From assembly GCA_900318855.1 (NCBI GenBank), contig ONMG01000002.1:1-16319 (forward strand): a DNA stretch of 16,319 bases. The letters run 5' to 3'. How positions within the stretch are numbered: the stretch's first letter is position 1; every line of letters begins with the position of its first letter. Below, piece after piece: positions 1 to 7,089 of the stretch. Both the position numbers and the translations under genes were made by a program. The stretch comes from an uncultured Prevotella sp. GTDB lineage: Bacteria > Bacteroidota > Bacteroidia > Bacteroidales > Bacteroidaceae. The notes beneath the pieces were generated by a model, which saw only the letters and a program-made list of their open reading frames with translations, did no database searches and was not told the origin of the DNA.

Positions 1-7
1 AGCATAT

Positions 8-67
8 AAAAAGCTGTTTTTCTAATGGCGGTCATTAGAAAATGACAAGAAGCTTTTTCTAATGACC
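8..67 (-). terminator. Overlapping inverted repeats downstream of recQ, probable terminator
   Basis: Three copies of the core TTTTCTAATG (or its complement) occur here. Pair A is TTTTCTAATG at 18-27 with CATTAGAAAA at 33-42 (10 bp perfect, 5-nt loop). Pair B is GGTCATTAGAAAA at 30-42 with TTTTCTAATGACC at 55-67 (13 bp perfect, 12-nt loop). A third pair, AAAAAGC at 8-14 with GCTTTTT at 52-58, would enclose pair A. A and B share 30-42 and cannot form together. The element begins 24 nt past the recQ stop, and on the minus strand it is followed by a run of five T (12-8), so a transcription terminator is the simplest reading. It reaches close to the window edge, so a larger repeat array cannot be excluded. 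Confidence 0.5.
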
Positions 68-90
68 GATTTGGGTTTATCAAGGCTTCA

Positions 91-1998
91 TCAGTCGCAA
101 AGACGCAGTCCTTGAGCCTCGTCCAATTGTATAACTTCCTCGGCCATCAGTTCATGCAGCACCTCATACAATGCCTCTGTGGGCAAATCCAGCTGTCGCA
201 CTTCGGCCATACTATGACTCTTCTTGTCGGAAAACAACGCAAGTAACTGTTCGCGGCATTTGTCGGCCTGGACACTGGTGCCGGGATTCTGACGGGACTC
301 CACACAGACATCACAGATACCGCAATCATGCCGGTTTATCTCGCCGAAGTAACTGAGCAACTGTTTGCTACGGCAAATATCCTTACTTGTTGCATAACGA
401 ATTATAGCGTCAATACGCTTCTCGTATTGCTCCTTCCGCATCTCATAGACTTCCTTCGATATGACCAGGCGGTCGGAATCTATACGGTCGGTGGTATAGG
501 TGATGAGAGGCGTACTGCGCTGGGGTATGAAATTGAGGATGCCACGATGCGAGAGCTCCTTCAGTGTGAGATAGATCTCCTCCTTGCTCAAGCCCGACAC
601 CATGGCCAAGAGGTTTATATCAATGTAGACATAGTCGGTGAAAAGACCTCCATAGGTGCGAAGCAGGGTCGTTATGACAAGGTCCTCACGAGGCGTGGTG
701 TCAACAGAATAGAGCTGATGACGCTCCAAAGTGAATATCACGCGGGTACTATCGTCAGGATCGGTTTGGTAGTCGATGTAACCGGCTCGCATCAGTATCC
801 TCAAGGCTGAATCCGTAGGTACCGTATAATGATTATAGATGCGGCAAAAGCTGTCGAGATTGAAGAGATAAGAGGTTCCGGCACCACTGTTGACACCTAT
901 CTGAAAGAAGTAAGCCAGATCGTCGTAGACTTTACGGATGAACTCTTTGGGAGGGAAGGTTTGAGGAATCCGGCGCAGGAGCGTCCGCGTGTCATGCCCG
1001 TTGTAAAGGAGCACTGCATAAGCCTTCTGCCCATCACGTCCAGCACGTCCTGCCTCTTGGAAATAAGCCTCTATGGAGTCGGGACAGTCCATGTGAATGA
1101 CCAGACGCACATCAGGCTTGTCGATGCCCATGCCGAAGGCATTGGTCGCCACGATGACACGTGTCTCACCAGAAAGCCACGCTTTCTGCACATTGTCTTT
1201 GGAAGAACGCTCCATACCGGCATGGTAGGCTGACGCCGTGATGCCCTTGGCGGTGAGCATTTGCGCTATTTCCTTCGTTTTCTTACGACTGCGCACATAA
1301 ACGATGGCTGTTCCCGGTACAGAACGGAGGATGTGAACAGCCTCGTCGTCCTTATTCATCGTATGACGCACAACGTACGACAGGTTTTTGCGTTCGTAGC
1401 TCATACGGAAGACGTTCCGCTCTCTGAACTGCAGCTTGTCTTGGATGTCGTCTACCACCTCCGGAGTGGCAGTGGCCGTGAGTGCAAGTATAGGGGCATC
1501 AGGCTCCAGTGCCCGGATATCAGTGATATGCAGATAGGAAGGTCGAAAGTCATACCCCCACTGACTGATACAATGGGCCTCATCCACAGTGATGAAACTC
1601 ACCTTCATGTGCCTGAGCTTCACTTGGAAGAGCTCTGACTGCAGTCGCTCTGGCGACACATAGAGCAGTGTCACTCCACCATAAACGGCATTCTCAAGCG
1701 TCGACAATATTTCCTGATGCGACATCCCGGAATATACCGCTGCGGCTTTGATACCCCGCTGGCGCAGGTGTATCACTTGGTCCTTCATCAAGGCTATTAG
1801 TGGTGTCACGACAAGGCACACCTTCCCGGCAGCCAGCGCCGGCACTTGGAAGGTAAGACTCTTGCCGCCGCCGGTGGGCATTAGTCCAAGCGTGTCATGC
1901 CCGGCGGCAATACTGTCGATAATCTGGCGCTGAATACCACGAAAGTCGGGATAGCCCCAGTATTGGTGCAGTAGGTCAAGAAATCGGTCACTGCTCAT
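91..1998 (-). CDS. recQ: RecQ-family ATP-dependent DNA helicase, variant C-terminus
   Basis: A 3'-5' superfamily-2 DNA helicase expected to unwind DNA at breaks and stalled forks. Residues 1-340 are the helicase core: Q-motif region around 19-26, Walker A TGGGKS at 42-47, DEAH box at 139-142 followed by CISQWGYDFRP, and motif VI QEAGRAGRDG at 314-323. Candidate zinc cysteines are C542, C559, C562 and C565. In E. coli RecQ the zinc site follows the helicase core directly, with winged-helix and HRDC domains after it. Here about 200 residues intervene and only about 70 follow, with no recognisable HRDC. The 340-540 segment could hold winged-helix-like folds (inference). The ATG overlaps the end of recJ by 11 bp, which suggests translational coupling. 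The family is certain; the exact subfamily is not, and a canonical RecQ may exist elsewhere in the genome. Confidence 0.95.
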   Translation of the reverse strand: MSSDRFLDLLHQYWGYPDFRGIQRQIIDSIAAGHDTLGLMPTGGGKSLTFQVPALAAGKVCLVVTPLIALMKDQVIHLRQRGIKAAAVYSGMSHQEILSTLENAVYGGVTLLYVSPERLQSELFQVKLRHMKVSFITVDEAHCISQWGYDFRPSYLHITDIRALEPDAPILALTATATPEVVDDIQDKLQFRERNVFRMSYERKNLSYVVRHTMNKDDEAVHILRSVPGTAIVYVRSRKKTKEIAQMLTAKGITASAYHAGMERSSKDNVQKAWLSGETRVIVATNAFGMGIDKPDVRLVIHMDCPDSIEAYFQEAGRAGRDGQKAYAVLLYNGHDTRTLLRRIPQTFPPKEFIRKVYDDLAYFFQIGVNSGAGTSYLFNLDSFCRIYNHYTVPTDSALRILMRAGYIDYQTDPDDSTRVIFTLERHQLYSVDTTPREDLVITTLLRTYGGLFTDYVYIDINLLAMVSGLSKEEIYLTLKELSHRGILNFIPQRSTPLITYTTDRIDSDRLVISKEVYEMRKEQYEKRIDAIIRYATSKDICRSKQLLSYFGEINRHDCGICDVCVESRQNPGTSVQADKCREQLLALFSDKKSHSMAEVRQLDLPTEALYEVLHELMAEEVIQLDEAQGLRLCD

Positions 1999-3721
1999 TC
2001 TCGCTCTTAGAAGGTCGGATGTCCTCTATCTGTAGTTGCACGTCGCCATGCTTGAAGACATTGTCCTCTATGGTATAGGCAATATCGAAGCTACGTTTCG
2101 ACTTGATGTAACGAGCCGAGGCACTCTGACCGAACGCAATACCATTGACCACGTTGCTCGACTTCGAGTCAACCAACTCAAGTTTGATATGCTCCTGCTC
2201 CCTTCCCACCACTTTGCTGGTGCCGTAGTCGTAGACATTGAGTGTACAGAAGAGTGGTTTTGTATTGCCCGGACCGTAAGGTGCAAAGCGTTTCAAATCA
2301 TTATGCAGCTTCCGCGTGATATCCTTGAAGTCGATGAGGGCGTCAAGATGCAGTGAGGCCTCTGTCTGCTCCGGTGCAATGTGCTCCTCCACATAGTGTT
2401 GGAACCGACTGCGGAATTCGGGAATGTCCTCCCACCTGAGAGTCAGCCCCACGGCATAGGTATGCCCCCCGAAGCTCACCAGCAAGTCCTTGCACGACTT
2501 GATAGCTGAGTATATATCGAATCCCGTGACACTTCGGGCTGAACCGGTGGCATAGTCGCCATCACGGGTGAGCACCACCGTAGGCCGGAAGTAGATTTCG
2601 GTAAGTCGTGAGGCTACGATACCTATAACTCCTTTCTTCCAATGCTCGTCATAGAGTACAATGGAAGAGTGATGCCTTTGGCTCTCAAGCCTGGCCACGA
2701 TATTATTGGCCTCCTCGGTCATTTGCTTGTCGATGTCCTTACGCTTCTCATTGTATTTATCAATATGGTGCGCCTGGTGCAGCGCATGAGCATAGTCACG
2801 ATCCACAAGCAGGTCCACACTCTCTTTACCACTTTCCATTCGGCCTGAAGCATTGATACGCGGCCCTATCTTGAAGATGATGTCGCTCATGGATATTTCG
2901 CGGTTGGAGAGCCCACAGATGTCGATGATGGATTTCAGCCCCACACTGGGATTGAGATTCAACTGCCGTAGTCCGTGATAGGCCAGTATACGGTTCTCAT
3001 CTATGACCGGCACCAGGTCAGCAGCAATACTCACAGCACAGAAATCAAGTAGAGGGACAAGGCGCGAGAACGAGATGCCATTATTCTTGGCGAAAGCCTG
3101 CATGAACTTAAAGCCCACTCCGCAACCACAAAGGTGCTTGAACGGGTAGGTGTCGTCAGGACGCTTCGGATTCAGTATGGCCACAGCATCAGGCATCACC
3201 TCATCGGGGACATGGTGGTCGCAGATGATGAAATCTATGCCTTGACTTTTGGCATATGCTATCTCCTTCACCGCCTTTATGCCACAGTCCAGAATGATGA
3301 TAAGCTTAACCCCGGTATCGCGAGCATAGTCGATGCCCTTTTTGCTCACCCCATACCCCTCGTCATAGCGGTCTGGGATATAGTAGTCGATATTGGAGTA
3401 GAAATTAAGCAAAAACTTGTAAACCAGTGCCACAGCCGTACAACCGTCGACATCGTAGTCGCCGTAGACCAGGATTCTCTCCTTTCGGCCCATAGCGTCG
3501 TTGAGCCGGTCAACAGCCAAATCCATATCCTTCATCAGGAAAGGATTAATCAGGTCGGACAGTTGTGGGCGAAAGAAGCGCTTTGCCGCCGACTCTGTCG
3601 TGATGCCACGCCTTATGAGCAGCTGGCACAGCACCGGGCTCATGTTCAACTTGTCACTGAGCGCCCGAGCCTCTTTCTCCTCTGATGTTGTGGGTGGTTG
3701 ATAATTCCATTTGAAGTGCAT
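1988..3721 (-). CDS. recJ: Single-stranded-DNA-specific 5'-3' exonuclease RecJ
   Basis: A DHH-family phosphoesterase that degrades single-stranded DNA 5'-3' during recombinational repair and mismatch repair, using divalent metal ions. The 577-residue length is usual for RecJ. Visible motifs: DYDVDG at 88-93 (motif I), DCG at 145-147, DHH at 168-170 (the family signature), the glycine-rich HLCGCGVGFK just after, and GPRINASGRMES farther on. The DHHA1 and OB-like C-terminal region includes GIVASRLTEIYFRPTVVL and SFGGHTYAVGL, the second carrying the GGH motif of DHHA1 domains. The gene is first in a two-gene minus-strand unit with recQ, overlapping it by 11 bp; RecJ and RecQ act together in the RecF pathway in E. 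coli. A -7-type promoter lies about 70 nt upstream. Confidence 0.96.
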   Translation of the reverse strand: MHFKWNYQPPTTSEEKEARALSDKLNMSPVLCQLLIRRGITTESAAKRFFRPQLSDLINPFLMKDMDLAVDRLNDAMGRKERILVYGDYDVDGCTAVALVYKFLLNFYSNIDYYIPDRYDEGYGVSKKGIDYARDTGVKLIIILDCGIKAVKEIAYAKSQGIDFIICDHHVPDEVMPDAVAILNPKRPDDTYPFKHLCGCGVGFKFMQAFAKNNGISFSRLVPLLDFCAVSIAADLVPVIDENRILAYHGLRQLNLNPSVGLKSIIDICGLSNREISMSDIIFKIGPRINASGRMESGKESVDLLVDRDYAHALHQAHHIDKYNEKRKDIDKQMTEEANNIVARLESQRHHSSIVLYDEHWKKGVIGIVASRLTEIYFRPTVVLTRDGDYATGSARSVTGFDIYSAIKSCKDLLVSFGGHTYAVGLTLRWEDIPEFRSRFQHYVEEHIAPEQTEASLHLDALIDFKDITRKLHNDLKRFAPYGPGNTKPLFCTLNVYDYGTSKVVGREQEHIKLELVDSKSSNVVNGIAFGQSASARYIKSKRSFDIAYTIEDNVFKHGDVQLQIEDIRPSKSENEQ

Positions 3722-3793
3722 TTATATTATTCTTTCGTTTTCATTTCCAATAGCAGAAGAGAGGCAACTCTTTCACCTTCCACTATATCGGTT

Positions 3794-3801
3794 CAAAGTT
3801 A
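3794..3801 (-). promoter_or_regulatory. Probable -7 box of the recJ-recQ promoter
   Basis: Minus-strand TAACTTTG matches the Bacteroidetes -7 consensus TAnnTTTG exactly. It would start transcription around 3788, giving a leader of about 67 nt before recJ. There is no TTTG at the expected -33 position 20 nt upstream, so this is weaker than the other promoters in the window. Confidence 0.45.
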
Positions 3802-3909
3802 CTAATTTTTCACGAAATACCTTTCATCCTTCATCATTTTTATTTCAGTTTTCATAGAATGGCAAGCAGAGGCAAATACACGTATTGTCGAAGAAAACAA
3901 GTCGCAATG

Positions 3910-3941
3910 TTTGGAATTTCCAGCTTTTTAACTTACCTTTG
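3910..3941 (+). promoter_or_regulatory. Bacteroidetes-type promoter of the DUF5020 gene
   Basis: TTTG at 3910-3913 and TACCTTTG at 3934-3941 are separated by exactly 20 nt, matching the -33/-7 consensus of the primary Bacteroidetes sigma factor (TTTG, 19-21 nt, TAnnTTTG). The predicted start near 3948 leaves a short leader of about 24 nt before the ATG at 3972. The 3722-3971 interval is the divergent control region between recJ and this gene; I see no other gene in it. Confidence 0.8.
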
Positions 3942-3971
3942 CAGCAATAAAACACTATTACACCAAGAACT

Positions 3972-4712
3972 ATGAAAAGGTATCTCATGCTCACTGCGCT
4001 CATTGCCGCAGCAACCACAGTGGGCGCACAAAACGTCCAATTGCACTATGACCTTGGCCACTCACTGTGGAGCGACCTCACGAAACGGCCATCGGTGACA
4101 ACCACAGTCGAAATGTTCAAGCCCGACAAGTGGGGCAGCACTTATATGTTCACAGATATCGACTATCAGCGCGATGGCGTGGCTGGTGCCTATTGGGAGA
4201 TATCGCGCGAGTTCAATGTCACAGCCAACAAGCAATGGGCCGTTCACGCCGAATACAATGGAGGTCTCTCCTCCGATGAGGAACTGTGGACAGCCACCCG
4301 TTTCCAACATGCCGTCCTTATGGGCGGAGCCTGGAACTGGCACAGCAAGAACTTTTCTCGCACCTTCTCCATACAGACGCTGTATAAGTATTACTTCAAG
4401 AACCGACATTATCAGGCTCATCCCTTCAGCAGCTTTCAGCTCACCGAGGTATGGGGCATCAATTTTGCAAGGAAGGCATGTACGTTCAGTGGGTTCTGCG
4501 ACTTATGGTACGACCCCAATGCGAGCGGAAAATGGATTCTGCTGAGCGAACCTCAGTTCTGGTACAACTTCAACACGCTCCGCGGCTGGGAAGGCATCAA
4601 TCTCAGCGTAGGCTCGGAAGTAGAAATCAGCAATAACTTCGTGTGGAACAAGAATGGACAGCACAACAAGTTCTATGCTATTCCTACGATTGCCGCCAAG
4701 TGGACTTTCTGA
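3972..4712 (+). CDS. DUF5020-family outer-membrane protein
   Basis: A 246-residue exported protein. Residues 1-19 form a signal peptide (MKRYLM, hydrophobic core, VGA before Q20). The rest alternates polar and aromatic residues as in beta-barrels and ends in KWTF; a terminal Phe is the usual outer-membrane assembly signal. The opening of the mature part (LHYDLG, then KPDKWGSTYMFTDIDY) resembles the Bacteroidetes DUF5020 family, which is distantly related to Tsx-like nucleoside channels. A small-solute channel role is family-level inference only; I recognise no substrate. The gene is monocistronic, with its own consensus promoter and a strong terminator shared with trmD. It sits among housekeeping genes with no evident functional partner. 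Confidence 0.75.
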   Translation: MKRYLMLTALIAAATTVGAQNVQLHYDLGHSLWSDLTKRPSVTTTVEMFKPDKWGSTYMFTDIDYQRDGVAGAYWEISREFNVTANKQWAVHAEYNGGLSSDEELWTATRFQHAVLMGGAWNWHSKNFSRTFSIQTLYKYYFKNRHYQAHPFSSFQLTEVWGINFARKACTFSGFCDLWYDPNASGKWILLSEPQFWYNFNTLRGWEGINLSVGSEVEISNNFVWNKNGQHNKFYAIPTIAAKWTF

Positions 4713-4770
4713 GGTCAACGACCGGAAGTGCTGGTAATAAAGCCCAAAGAGGATAACCTTCACGACATAT

Positions 4771-4812
4771 AAGCATGACGCCTGACTATTTGCGTAGTCA
4801 GGCGTCGTGCTT
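4771..4812. terminator. Bidirectional intrinsic terminator between DUF5020 gene and trmD
   Basis: An 18-bp stem (4771-4788 with 4795-4812) contains one G-U-type pair and a 6-nt loop (TTTGCG). On the plus strand it runs into TTTATTTCTT. The right arm overlaps the first base of the trmD stop codon, so the same hairpin can end transcripts of both convergent genes. Confidence 0.88.
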
Positions 4813-5498
4813 TATTTCTTCTGCTTGTCGAGCAAGTCGGGGCGGAGTCTTCGCGTTCGCTCATAACTCTGCTCCATTTCCCAGTCTTTTATCTTAGCCT
4901 CATTACCGCTCAGCAGTATCTCGGGCACCTTCCAGCCTTTGTAGTCAGCCGGACGCGTGTAGATAGGTGCTGCCAGCATGTCGTCCTGAAAACAATCCGA
5001 GAGCGCACTCTGGTCATCGCTGATAACCCCCGGTACAAGCCGAACCACAGCATCCGTAATCACCGCGGCGGCCAGTTCGCCACCCGTGAGCACATAGTCA
5101 CCAATACTTATCTCGCGCGTAATGAGATGGTCCCTCACGCGCTGGTCAATACCTTTATAATGTCCGCAGAGGATGATGATGTTCTTCTTCATCGAGAGGT
5201 CATTGGCCACATGTTGGTCGAAGCGCTCGCCGTCGGGACTTGTGAAAATCACTTCATCGTAATCACGCTCTTCCTTCAGGGCACTGATGCAGCGGTCGAT
5301 GGGCTCGCATTGCATCACCATGCCCGCGAATCCTCCATAAGGATAGTCGTCCACTCTCCGCCACTTATCAAGAGTATAGTCGCGCAAGTTGTGCAGGTGG
5401 ATTTCGGCAAGTCCCTTCTTTTGGGCCCGGGCGAGAATAGACTCATCCACAAAGCCTGCAATCATGTCAGGCAGTACTGTGATAATATCAATACGCAT
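4812..5498 (-). CDS. trmD: tRNA (guanine-N1)-methyltransferase TrmD
   Basis: Methylates N1 of G37, next to the anticodon, in tRNAs reading CNN codons, using S-adenosylmethionine; this prevents +1 frameshifting and is generally essential. The 228-residue length is normal for the family. The trefoil-knot SAM-binding loops are visible: YGGFAGM around 54-60, CGHYKG at 111-116 and SIGDYVLTGGE at 131-141. R153 and D168 (in SALSDCF) align with E. coli R154 and the catalytic base D169. The C-terminal helical domain ends LRPDLLDKQKK. It lies 37 nt after the CobW-like GTPase gene, with no clear promoter between them, so co-transcription is likely. It is not in the rpsP-rimM-trmD-rplS cluster known from other phyla. 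Confidence 0.96.
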   Translation of the reverse strand: MRIDIITVLPDMIAGFVDESILARAQKKGLAEIHLHNLRDYTLDKWRRVDDYPYGGFAGMVMQCEPIDRCISALKEERDYDEVIFTSPDGERFDQHVANDLSMKKNIIILCGHYKGIDQRVRDHLITREISIGDYVLTGGELAAAVITDAVVRLVPGVISDDQSALSDCFQDDMLAAPIYTRPADYKGWKVPEILLSGNEAKIKDWEMEQSYERTRRLRPDLLDKQKK

Positions 5499-5535
5499 AA
5501 CTAAAGCATATTAGGGTCTTTAATAGGACGAACTA

Positions 5536-6681
5536 TTAATAAGAGGTGTCGAGACATTCGTCGAGTGCGTCGGCAAGTGCCTGCTTGTCGATTTTCTGTC
5601 CTATGAACACCAGCTTCTCCATCCTGTCACCATAATGTGCATCCCAATCCTTGCGCAGTGCAGGAATCTCCTCCATATATTTCTTCAGTTCTTCCACGGG
5701 AGCAGTGGCATACCATTGTCCGGCATTGCGAAGACTCACTTGCTTCCCCGCCTGCTCAAACACGTAGCAGGCATCGGGCTCATCACGGAAATAGCACATT
5801 CCCTTGCACCGGATGATATTCTTAGGCCACTTCGTAGCAACAAACTCATCAAAACGACTGAGGTCGAACGGTGCGCGCCGATAGTAGACAAAGGTGCTGA
5901 TACCGTACTCAAGGGCCTCGCCGCTCTCTTCATTTTCCAGATCGTCAGCATCGCCCTCTACAGCCTCAATCCAAGCAGCCGACGAGGCCACCTTGTCAAA
6001 GTCGAAGAGATGCGTATTCAGCAACAAGCTCAGATCCACCTCGCCATAGTCGCACTCCACAATATCGGCTTTAGGCTGGATAGTGCGCAGGATAGCCTTC
6101 ACTTTGGCCAAGTCGTCCGCGCTCACCTCGGAAGCCTTATTGATGAGTATGAGGTTACAGAACTCCACCTGCTGGATAACCAAGCTTTCCAAGTCGTCCT
6201 CACCGAGGTTCTGCTTCTTGAGGTCGTTGCCATTATTGAACTCATCCCTCATCCTCAGGGCATCCACCACCGTGACAATGGCGTCGAGCTTAGCCACGCC
6301 GTCCTTGGCCAACTGTGGATAGAGCTGCGGATAGGCACAGATGGTTTGTGCGATAGGTGCAGGCTCACAGATTCCGCTGGCCTCAATGACGATATAGTCG
6401 AACCGGCCCATACCGACGATATCACTGAGTTGCTGCACCAGGTCCATTTTGAGCGTGCAGCAGATACATCCATTCTGCAACGCCACGAGGCTGTCGTCAT
6501 TCTGTCCTACGACACCACCTTGCTGTATGAGGCTTGCATCAATGTTCACCTCGCCGATGTCATTTACAATCACGGCAAACTTGATACCACGCTCATTGGC
6601 AAGTATTCTGTTCACTAATGTAGTCTTACCGCTTCCTAAATACCCCGTAAGCAGTAATACGGGCACTTCCTGAAATTTCAT
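5536..6681 (-). CDS. CobW/COG0523-family GTP-binding protein, putative metallochaperone
   Basis: A G3E-family P-loop GTPase. COG0523 proteins deliver or insert metals (zinc, cobalt, nickel or others); the substrate cannot be told from sequence. In the 381 residues: Walker A GYLGSGKT at 13-20, the metal-binding motif GCICCT at 71-76 (CxCC, the hallmark of COG0523), an EASGICEP switch region at about 100-107, and a C-terminal CobW_C-like domain at about 258-378. The guanine-recognition motif, usually NKxD, reads NKAS at 181-184. An acidic stretch at 242-254 (DADDLENEESGE) links the domains. There is no His-rich metal tail. It has a strong promoter with a palindrome on the -33 box, and trmD follows 37 nt downstream. 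Family assignment is firm. Confidence 0.9.
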   Translation of the reverse strand: MKFQEVPVLLLTGYLGSGKTTLVNRILANERGIKFAVIVNDIGEVNIDASLIQQGGVVGQNDDSLVALQNGCICCTLKMDLVQQLSDIVGMGRFDYIVIEASGICEPAPIAQTICAYPQLYPQLAKDGVAKLDAIVTVVDALRMRDEFNNGNDLKKQNLGEDDLESLVIQQVEFCNLILINKASEVSADDLAKVKAILRTIQPKADIVECDYGEVDLSLLLNTHLFDFDKVASSAAWIEAVEGDADDLENEESGEALEYGISTFVYYRRAPFDLSRFDEFVATKWPKNIIRCKGMCYFRDEPDACYVFEQAGKQVSLRNAGQWYATAPVEELKKYMEEIPALRKDWDAHYGDRMEKLVFIGQKIDKQALADALDECLDTSY

Positions 6682-6706
6682 TTTCCTAATTCCTTCTATT
6701 ATGTTG

Positions 6707-6738
6707 CAAAGTTAGTGCAAACGAGGGGAAAGACCAAA
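6707..6738 (-). promoter_or_regulatory. Bacteroidetes-type promoter of the cobW-like gene
   Basis: On the minus strand, TTTG (6738-6735), a 20-nt spacer and TAACTTTG (6714-6707) form a full match to the TTTG/TAnnTTTG promoter. The predicted start near 6702 gives a leader of about 20 nt before the ATG at 6681. Confidence 0.8.
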
Positions 6739-6759
6739 GAAAAAGCCCGCTTTTTCTTT
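6736..6759. promoter_or_regulatory. Perfect 24-nt palindrome on the cobW-like -33 element, candidate operator
   Basis: AAAGAAAAAGC (6736-6746) and GCTTTTTCTTT (6749-6759) are exact complements around a CC centre. The element overlaps three bases of the -33 box of the GTPase promoter and extends upstream of it. It lies upstream of both flanking genes, so it is badly placed for a terminator of either. An operator is inferred; the binding protein is unknown. Confidence 0.45.
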
Positions 6760-6771
6760 GAGGCTCTCCCG

Positions 6772-6819
6772 AGTGCAGCCTAACTTCTTGCGAAGCAAAA
6801 AGTGCAGTCTAACTTCTTG
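6772..6819. repeat. Direct repeat, two 19-bp copies at 29-bp period
   Basis: AGTGCAGCCTAACTTCTTG at 6772-6790 and AGTGCAGTCTAACTTCTTG at 6801-6819 differ at one base. They lie in the divergent intergenic region about 90-140 bp from the GTPase start codon. They could be paired regulator sites or a local duplication. Confidence 0.7.
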
Positions 6820-7051
6820 TCCCCCACTCCCTCCTATAATATAATAAGGTATATGCTTTCATCAATGCGCTTATTCCGTCTACCTCCCTCTATCGTCTTC
6901 ACAGCACAGTCCGAACTAAAGAATCAACAGAAAGAACACCCGAACATTTGACATTGCACCTTTCCACCCCACCCCTAAGCCCCCCAAATCGCCATTTTGT
7001 AAGACAAAAGCGTTAAAAACACATCGACCACATAAAAAAAAGACCAAAAAA

Positions 7052-7083
7052 TTTGGGTATTAGCCCCATATTCTCTAAATTTG
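7052..7083 (+). promoter_or_regulatory. Bacteroidetes-type promoter of the susC-susD operon
   Basis: TTTG at 7052-7055, 20 nt, then TAAATTTG at 7076-7083: a full consensus match. The predicted start is about 7090. The -33 box lies inside a short inverted repeat (CCAAA 7044-7048, TTTGG 7052-7056). This placement rules against translation from the upstream in-frame TTG at 7053, which would lie before the transcription start. Confidence 0.8.
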
Positions 7084-7089
7084 ACATCG

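Noticed and set aside
5635..6618. A 327-codon frame antisense to the GTPase gene.
   Set aside because: The opposite strand has full COG0523 motifs; this frame has none.
6736..6759. The palindrome as an intrinsic terminator.
   Set aside because: Both neighbouring genes point away from it, so neither transcript would reach it from its 3' end, and the stem is mostly A-T.
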